Of a DNA stretch of 64,000 nt, positions 56,351 to 64,000 are shown in pieces. The position numbers and the translations under genes are program-made. Origin of the DNA: Osmia lignaria lignaria (lineage: Eukaryota > Arthropoda > Insecta > Hymenoptera > Megachilidae); contig NC_135036.1 of the NCBI RefSeq assembly GCF_051020975.1, positions 2,046,001 to 2,110,000 of the forward strand. Direction: 5' to 3'. The notes below the pieces were generated by a model, which saw nothing but the letters and a program-made list of their open reading frames with translations, searched no databases and was not told where the DNA came from. The stretch's first letter is position 1; every line of letters starts with the position of its first letter.

Positions 56351-58016
56351 TACATTATATCGAATGTAGATATAGTACAAGTGATGGTGTTATTAAATGT
56401 ACATTGATCTGTGGGTAGTAATCAGTATATTACATTATATCTAATGTAGATATGATAATAATAATATTGTTATTAATTGTATATTACATATCTAATGTAG
56501 ATATAGTACTAATGATATTAACATTAAATGTACATTGATCTGTGGGAATGAATCAGTATATTACATTATACCTCATGTAGATATAGTGCTAATGATATTG
56601 TTATTAAATGAACATTGATCTGTGGGAATGAATCAGTATATTACATTATATCGAATGTAGATATAGTCCCAATGATATTGTTATTAAGTGTACATTGATC
56701 TGTGGGAATGAATCAGTATATTACATTATATCGAAGGTACATATAGTACTAATGATATTGGTATTATATGTACATTGTTCTGTTGGAATGAATCTGTACA
56801 TGACATAATATCTATTGCAGATATAGTAATAATGATATTGTTATTAAATGTACATTGATCTGTGGGAATGAATCAGTATAACACATTATATCGAATGTAG
56901 ATATAGTGCTAATGATATTGTTATTAAATCTACATTACATATCTAATGTAGGTATAGTACTAATGATATTGGTATTATATGTACATTGATCTGTGGGAAT
57001 GAATCCGTGTATTACATTATATCGAATGTAGATATAGTGCTAATGATGTTGTTATTAAATGTACATTGATCAGTGTGTAGTAACCAGTATATTACGTTAT
57101 ATCTAATGTAGATATGATAATAATAATATTGTTATTAATTGTATATTACATATCTAATGTAGATATAGTACTAATGATATTCGCATTAAATATACTTTGA
57201 TCTGTGGGAATGAATCAGTATATTACATTATATCGAATGTAGATATAGTACTAATGATATTGTTATTAAATCTACATTACATATCTAATGTAGGTATAGT
57301 ACTAATGATATTGGTATTATATGTACATTGTTCTGTTGGAATGAATCTGTACATGACATTATATCTATTGTAGATATAGTAATAATGGTATTGTTATTAA
57401 ATGTACATTGATCTGTGGGAATGAATCAGTATAATACATTATATCGAATGTAGATATAGTACTAATGATATTGTTATTAAATCTACATTACATATCTAAT
57501 GTAGGTATAGTACTAATGATATTGGTATTATATGTACATTGATCTGTGGGAACGAATCAGTATATTACATTATATCGAATGTACATATAGTACAAATGAT
57601 ATTGGTATTATATGTACACTGATCTGTTGGAATGAATCTGTACATGACATAATATCTATTGTAGATATAGTAATAATGATATTGTTATTAAATGTACATT
57701 GATCTGTGGGAATGAATCAGTATAATACATTATATCGAATGTAGATATAGTGCTAATGATATTGTTATTAAATCTACATTACATATCTAATGTAGGTATA
57801 GTACTAATGATATTGGTATTATATGTACATTGATCTGTGGGAATGAATCCGTGTATTACATTATATCGAATGTAGATATAGTCCCAATGATATTGTTATT
57901 AAATGAACATTGATCTGTGGGAATGAATCAGTACATTACGTTATATCGAATGTAGATATAGTCCCAATGATATTGTTATTAAGTGTACATTGATCTGTGG
58001 GAATGAATCAGTATAT

Positions 58017-58256
58017 TACATTATATCGAAGGTACATATAGTACTAATGATATTGGTATTAAATGTACATTGATCTGTGGGAAGGAATCCGCATATCACA
58101 TTATACCTAATGTAGATATGGTAATAACGATATTGTTTTTAAATGTACATTGATCTGTGTGAATGAAGAAGTATATTACATTATATCTCAGGCAGATATT
58201 TTGCTAATGATATTGTTATTAAATGAACATTGATCTGTGGGAATGAATCAGTATAT
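58017..58256 (+). repeat. Beta trimer, copy 8
   Basis: 1906 bases after copy 7 (20x80 + 6x51). Unlike the other copies it is followed immediately, at 58257, by a second beta-like trimer, giving two trimers in tandem. Confidence 0.88.
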
Positions 58257-59325
58257 TACATTATATCCAAAGTAGATATAGTACTAATGATATTGGTATT
58301 AAATGTACATTGATCTGTGGGTAGGAATCCGTATATTACATTATACCTAATGTAGATATGGTAATAACGATATTGTTTTTAAATGTACATTGATCTGTGT
58401 GAATGAAGCAGTATATTACATTATATCTCAGGCAGATATTTTGCTAATGATATTGTTATTAAATGTACATTGATCTGTGGGAATGAATCAGTATATTACA
58501 TTATACCTAATGTAGATATAGTAATAATGATATTATTATCAAATGTACATTGATCTGTGGGAATGAATCAGTATATAACATTATATCGAATGTAGATATA
58601 GTACTAACGATATTGTTATTAAATCTACATTACATATCTAATGTAGGTATAGTACTAATGATATTGTTATTAAATGTGCATTGATCTGTGGGAACGAATC
58701 AGTACATTACATTATATCTAATGTAGATATATTACTAATGATATTGTTATTAAATGTACAGTGATCTGTGGGAATGAATCAGTATATCACATTTTATCGA
58801 ATGTAGATATAGTACCAATGATATTGTTATTAAATGTACATTGATCTGTGGGAATGAATCAGTATATTACATTATATCTAATGTAGATATATTACTAATG
58901 ATATTGTTATTAAATGTACATTGATCTGTGGGAATGAATCAGAATATTACATTATTTCGAATGTAGATATAGTACCAATGATATTGTTATTAAATGTACA
59001 TTGATCTGTGGGAATGAATCAGTATATTACATTATATCGAATGTAGATATAGTACAAGTGATGGTGTTATTAAATGTACATTGTTGTGTGGGTAGTAATC
59101 AGTATATTACATTATATCTAATGTAGATATGATAATAATAATATTGTTATTAATTGTATATTACATATCTGATGTAGATATAGTACTAATGATATTAACA
59201 TTAAATGTACATTGATCTGTGGGAATGAATCAGTATATTACATTATACCTCATGTAGATATAGTGCTAATGATATTGTTATTAAATGAACATTGATCTGT
59301 GGGAATGAATCAGTATATTACATTA
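58257..59325 (+). repeat. Segmental duplication A, copy 1 (beta-like trimer plus flank)
   Basis: Begins with ATATCCAAAGTAG, GTGGGTAGGAATCCG, AATAACG, GAAGCAG and CTCAGGCAG, then TTATTATCAAATG, AGTACTAACG and ACAGTGATCTG units. It matches 61595-62663 at offset 3338. The only difference I noticed is TTGTTGTGTGGG here against TTGATGTGTGGG there, so the duplication looks recent. Confidence 0.85.
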
Positions 59326-60379
59326 TATCGAATGTAGATATAGTCCCAATGATATTGTTATTAACTGTACATTGATCTGTGGGAATGAATCAGTATATTA
59401 CATTATATCTAATGTAGATATATTACTAATGATATTGTTATTAAATGTAAATTGATCTGTGGGAATGAATCAGTATATTACATTATATCGAATGTAGATA
59501 TAGTGCTAATGATGTTGTTATTAAATGTACATTGATCTGTGGTAGTAATCAGTATATTACATTATATCGAATGTAGATATAGTACGAATGATATTGTTAT
59601 TAAATCTACATTACATATCTAATGTAGGTATAGTACTAATGATATTGGTATTATATGTACATTGATCTGTGGGAATGAATCAGTATATTACATTATACCT
59701 CATGTAGATATAGTGCTAATGATATTGTTATTAAATGAACATTGATCTGTGGGAATGAATCAGTATATTACATTATATCGAATGTAGATATAGTCCCAAT
59801 GATATTGTTATTAACTGTACATTGATCTGTGGGAATGAATCAGTATATTACATTATATCTAATGTAGATATATTACTAATGATATTGTTATTAAATGTAC
59901 ATTGATCTGTGGGAATGAATCAGTATATTACATTATATCGAATGTAGATATAGTACCAATGATATTGTTATTAAATGTACATTGATCTGTGGGAATGAAT
60001 CAGTATATTACATTATATCGAATGTAGATATAGTACAAGTGATGGTGTTATTAAATGTACATTGATGTGTGGGTAGTAATCAGTATATTACATTATATCT
60101 AATGTAGATATGATAATAATAATATTGTTATTAATTGTATATTACATATCTGATGTAGATATAGTACTAATGATATTAACATTAAATGTACATTGATCTG
60201 TGGGAATGAATCAGTATATTACATTATACCTCATGTAGATATAGTGCTAATGATATTGTTATTAAATGAACATTGATCTGTGGGAATGAATCAGTATATT
60301 ACATTATATCTAATGTAGATATATTACTAATGATATTGTTATTAAATGTACATTGATCTGTGGGAATGAATCAGTATAT

Positions 60380-61594
60380 AACATTATATCGAATGTAGAT
60401 ATAGTACTAATGATATTGTTATTAAATCTATGTTACATATCTAATGTAGGTATAGTACTAATGATATTGTTATTAAATGTGCATTGATCTGTGGGTACGA
60501 ATCAGTATATTACATTATATCGAATGTAGATATAGTACTAATGATATTGTTATTTAATGTACATCGATCTGTGGGAATGAATCAGTCTATTACATTATAT
60601 CTAATGTAGTTATGGTAATAATAATATTGTTATTAATTGTACATTACATATCTAATGTAGATGTAGTACTAATGATATTGGTGGTATATGTACATTGATC
60701 TGTTGGAATGAATCTGTACATGACATTATATCTATTGTAGATATAGTAATAATGATATTGTTATTAAATGTACATTGATCTGTGGGAATGAATCAGTATA
60801 TTACATTATATCGAATGTAGATATAGTGCTAATGATGTTGTTATTAAGTGTACATTGATCTGTGTGTAGAAACCAGTGTATTACATTATATCTAATGTAG
60901 ATATGATAATAATAATATTGTTATTAATTGTATATTACATATCTAATGTAGATATAGTACTACTGATATTGGCATTAAATGTACATTGATCTGTGGGAAT
61001 GAATCAGTCTATTACATTATATCGAATGTAGATACAGAACCAATGATATTGTTATTAAATGTACATTGATCTGTGGGAATGAACCAGTATATTAAATTAT
61101 ATCGAATGTAGATATAGTACTAATGATATTGTTATTAAATCTACATTACATATCTAATGTAGGTATGCTACTAATGATATTGTTATTAAATGTACATTGA
61201 TCTGTGGGAATGAATCAGTCTAATGCATTGTATCTAATGTAGATATGGTAATAATAATATTGTTATTAACTGTACATTACATATCTAATGTAGATATAGT
61301 ACTAATGATATTGGCATTAAATATACTTTGATCTGTGGGAATGAATCAGTATATTACATTATATCGAATGTAGATATAGTACTAATGATATTGGTACTAT
61401 ATGTACATTGATCTGTGGGAGCGAATCAGTATATTACATTATATCGAATGTACATATAGTAATAATGATATTGGTATTATATGTACATTGATCTGTTGGA
61501 ATGAATCTGTACATGACATTATATCTATTGTAGATAGAGTAATAATGATATTGTTATTAAATGAACATTGATCTGTGGGAATGAATCAGTATAT
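60380..61594 (+). repeat. HOR alpha, copy 8 (full)
   Basis: Full length with the copy 6/7 variants plus private changes GTGGGTACGAATC, TTGGTGGTATATG and GTGGGAGCGAATC. The final unit ends with AAATGAACATT and GTGGGAATG rather than the GTAGGAATG ending of copy 1, so a beta-type block is joined cleanly at the unit boundary (61595). Confidence 0.88.
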
Positions 61595-62663
61595 TACATT
61601 ATATCCAAAGTAGATATAGTACTAATGATATTGGTATTAAATGTACATTGATCTGTGGGTAGGAATCCGTATATTACATTATACCTAATGTAGATATGGT
61701 AATAACGATATTGTTTTTAAATGTACATTGATCTGTGTGAATGAAGCAGTATATTACATTATATCTCAGGCAGATATTTTGCTAATGATATTGTTATTAA
61801 ATGTACATTGATCTGTGGGAATGAATCAGTATATTACATTATACCTAATGTAGATATAGTAATAATGATATTATTATCAAATGTACATTGATCTGTGGGA
61901 ATGAATCAGTATATAACATTATATCGAATGTAGATATAGTACTAACGATATTGTTATTAAATCTACATTACATATCTAATGTAGGTATAGTACTAATGAT
62001 ATTGTTATTAAATGTGCATTGATCTGTGGGAACGAATCAGTACATTACATTATATCTAATGTAGATATATTACTAATGATATTGTTATTAAATGTACAGT
62101 GATCTGTGGGAATGAATCAGTATATCACATTTTATCGAATGTAGATATAGTACCAATGATATTGTTATTAAATGTACATTGATCTGTGGGAATGAATCAG
62201 TATATTACATTATATCTAATGTAGATATATTACTAATGATATTGTTATTAAATGTACATTGATCTGTGGGAATGAATCAGAATATTACATTATTTCGAAT
62301 GTAGATATAGTACCAATGATATTGTTATTAAATGTACATTGATCTGTGGGAATGAATCAGTATATTACATTATATCGAATGTAGATATAGTACAAGTGAT
62401 GGTGTTATTAAATGTACATTGATGTGTGGGTAGTAATCAGTATATTACATTATATCTAATGTAGATATGATAATAATAATATTGTTATTAATTGTATATT
62501 ACATATCTGATGTAGATATAGTACTAATGATATTAACATTAAATGTACATTGATCTGTGGGAATGAATCAGTATATTACATTATACCTCATGTAGATATA
62601 GTGCTAATGATATTGTTATTAAATGAACATTGATCTGTGGGAATGAATCAGTATATTACATTA
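61595..62663 (+). repeat. Segmental duplication A, copy 2
   Basis: Second copy of the 58257-59325 segment, joined at its left edge to the end of alpha copy 8 exactly at a unit boundary. After 62663 it continues as alpha copy 9 flank, while copy 1 continues with TCCCAATG monomers. Confidence 0.85.
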
Positions 62664-62736
62664 TATCTAATGTAGATATATTACTAATGATATTGTTATT
62701 AAATGTACATTGATCTGTGGGAATGAATCAGTATAT

Positions 62737-63438
62737 AACATTATATCGAATGTAGATATAGTACTAATGATATTGTTATTAAATCTATGTTACATATCTA
62801 ATGTAGGTATAGTACTAATGATATTGTTATTAAATGTGCATTGATCTGTGGGTACGAATCAGTATATTACATTATATCGAATGTAGATATAGTACTAATG
62901 ATATTGTTATTTAATGTACATCGATCTGTGGGAATGAATCAGTCTATTACATTATATCTAATGTAGTTATGGTAATAATAATATTGTTATTAATTGTGCA
63001 TTACATATCTAATGTAGATGTAGTACTAATGATATTGGTGTTATATGTACATTGATCTGTTGGAATGAATCTGTACATGACATTATATCTATTGTAGATA
63101 TAGTAATAATGATATTGTTATTAAATGTACATTGATCTGTGGGAATGAATCAGTATATTACATTATATCGAATGTAGATATAGTGCTAATGATGTTGTTA
63201 TTAAGTGTACATTGATCTGTGTGTAGAAACCAGTGTATTACATTATATCTAATGTAGATATGATAATAATAATATTGTTATTAATTGTATATTACATATC
63301 TAATGTAGATATAGTACTACTGATATTGGCATTAAATGTACATTGATCTGTGGGAATGAATCAGTCTATTACATTATATCGAATGTAGATATAGAACCAA
63401 TGATATTGTTATTAAATGTACATTGATCTGTGGGAATG
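62737..63438 (+). repeat. HOR alpha, copy 9 (3' truncated)
   Basis: Follows copy 8 at offset 2357 (25x80 + 7x51) and shares its GTGGGTACGAATC and TTATTAAGTG variants, so the two are a recent pair. It ends at about 63438, where copy 8 reads GAACCAGTATATTAAATT and this copy switches to ordinary monomers. Confidence 0.87.
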
Positions 63439-64000
63439 AATCAGTATATTACATTATATCTAATGTAGATATATTACTAATGATATTGTTATTAAATGTA
63501 CATTGATCTGTGGGAATGAATCAGAATATTACATTATTTCGAATGTAGATATAGTACCAATGATATTGTTATTAAATGTACATTGATCTGTGGGAATGAA
63601 TCAGTATATTACATTATATCGAATGTAGATATAGTACAAGTGATGGTGTTATTAAATGTACATTGATGTGTGGGTAGTAATCAGTATATTACATTATATC
63701 TAATGTAGATATGATAATAATAATATTGTTATTAATTGTATATTACATATCTGATGTAGATATAGTACTAATGATATTAACATTAAATGTACATTGATCT
63801 GTGGGAATGAATCAGTATATTACATTATACCTCATGTAGATATAGTGCTAATGATATTGTTATTAAATGAACATTGATCTGTGGGAATGAATCAGTATAT
63901 TACATTATATCGAATGTAGATATAGTCCCAATGATATTGTTATTAACTGTACATTGATCTGTGGGAATGAATCAGTATATTACATTATATCTAATGTAGA

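Larger units (their letters stand above)
31260..64000 (+). repeat. Satellite array, right arm (80/51-bp units)
   Basis: The same satellite resumes in the same orientation and register immediately after the transposon and runs to the end of the window, which stops inside a monomer. Composition and unit lengths match the left arm, but the monomer mix differs: beta-type trimers and large tandem HORs of 2-4 kb are much commoner here. No gene, RNA gene or second transposon is visible in these 32.7 kb. Confidence 0.97.

Noticed and set aside
1..64000. CRISPR array (regular repeats with spacers)
   Set aside because: Units are similar over their full 80 bp. There are no unique spacers between short conserved repeats, and no cas genes; this is satellite DNA.

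Overview
The window is essentially one uninterrupted block of satellite DNA with no recognisable gene. About 63.5 of the 64 kb is a head-to-tail array, all in one orientation, of an AT-rich repeat (a canonical monomer has 20 G+C in 80 bases, 25%). The array is broken once, at 30789-31259, by a 471-bp non-autonomous DNA transposon (MITE) of about 44% GC with perfect 27-bp terminal inverted repeats and a TA target-site duplication. Megabase-style satellite with higher-order repeats (HORs) plus a TA-duplicating MITE points to a eukaryotic nuclear genome, probably an animal, from pericentromeric, centromeric or other heterochromatin. I cannot name the species or the satellite family.

Array structure. 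Two unit lengths alternate: an 80-bp monomer (prototype 1-80) and a 51-bp derivative that lacks the GATCTGTGGGAATGAATCAG segment. Measuring from one ATGTAG landmark to the next gives 80 or 51. Distances between duplicated landmarks resolve into sums of 80s and 51s, give or take the few 1-base indels I could see. In several counted intervals about a fifth of the units are short, which extrapolates to roughly 850 units in the window.

Layout. 1-15.5 kb is dominated by a 17-unit HOR (called alpha here; 12 x 80 + 5 x 51 = 1215 bp) and its truncated copies, plus filler monomers. 15.5-28.7 kb has fewer alpha copies and is rich in TCCCAATG-type, TTGGAA-type and GTCGTCAG-type monomers, with the beta trimer (GGAAGGAATCCG / CTCAGGCAG markers) appearing. 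Alpha returns at 28.7-29.8 kb, followed by a segment paralogous to 12.15-13.45 kb that carries the MITE. 31.3-38.9 kb is mixed. 38.9-48.4 kb is a large tandem HOR of 4160 bp and shortened versions of it, each holding an alpha and a beta block. 47.8-51.9 kb is a 2016-bp tandem duplication. 52-64 kb alternates beta and alpha copies, including a recent 2357-bp spaced alpha pair.

How it works together: nothing suggests protein coding. The few open frames of 60-73 codons have no coding character. The visible history is of unequal exchange or slippage in whole units, repeated segmental duplication, and one late transposon insertion whose empty pre-insertion paralogue survives at 12829-12830. Each canonical monomer also carries a CSL/Su(H)-type motif and two dyad-symmetric motifs, which are the most plausible handles for function.
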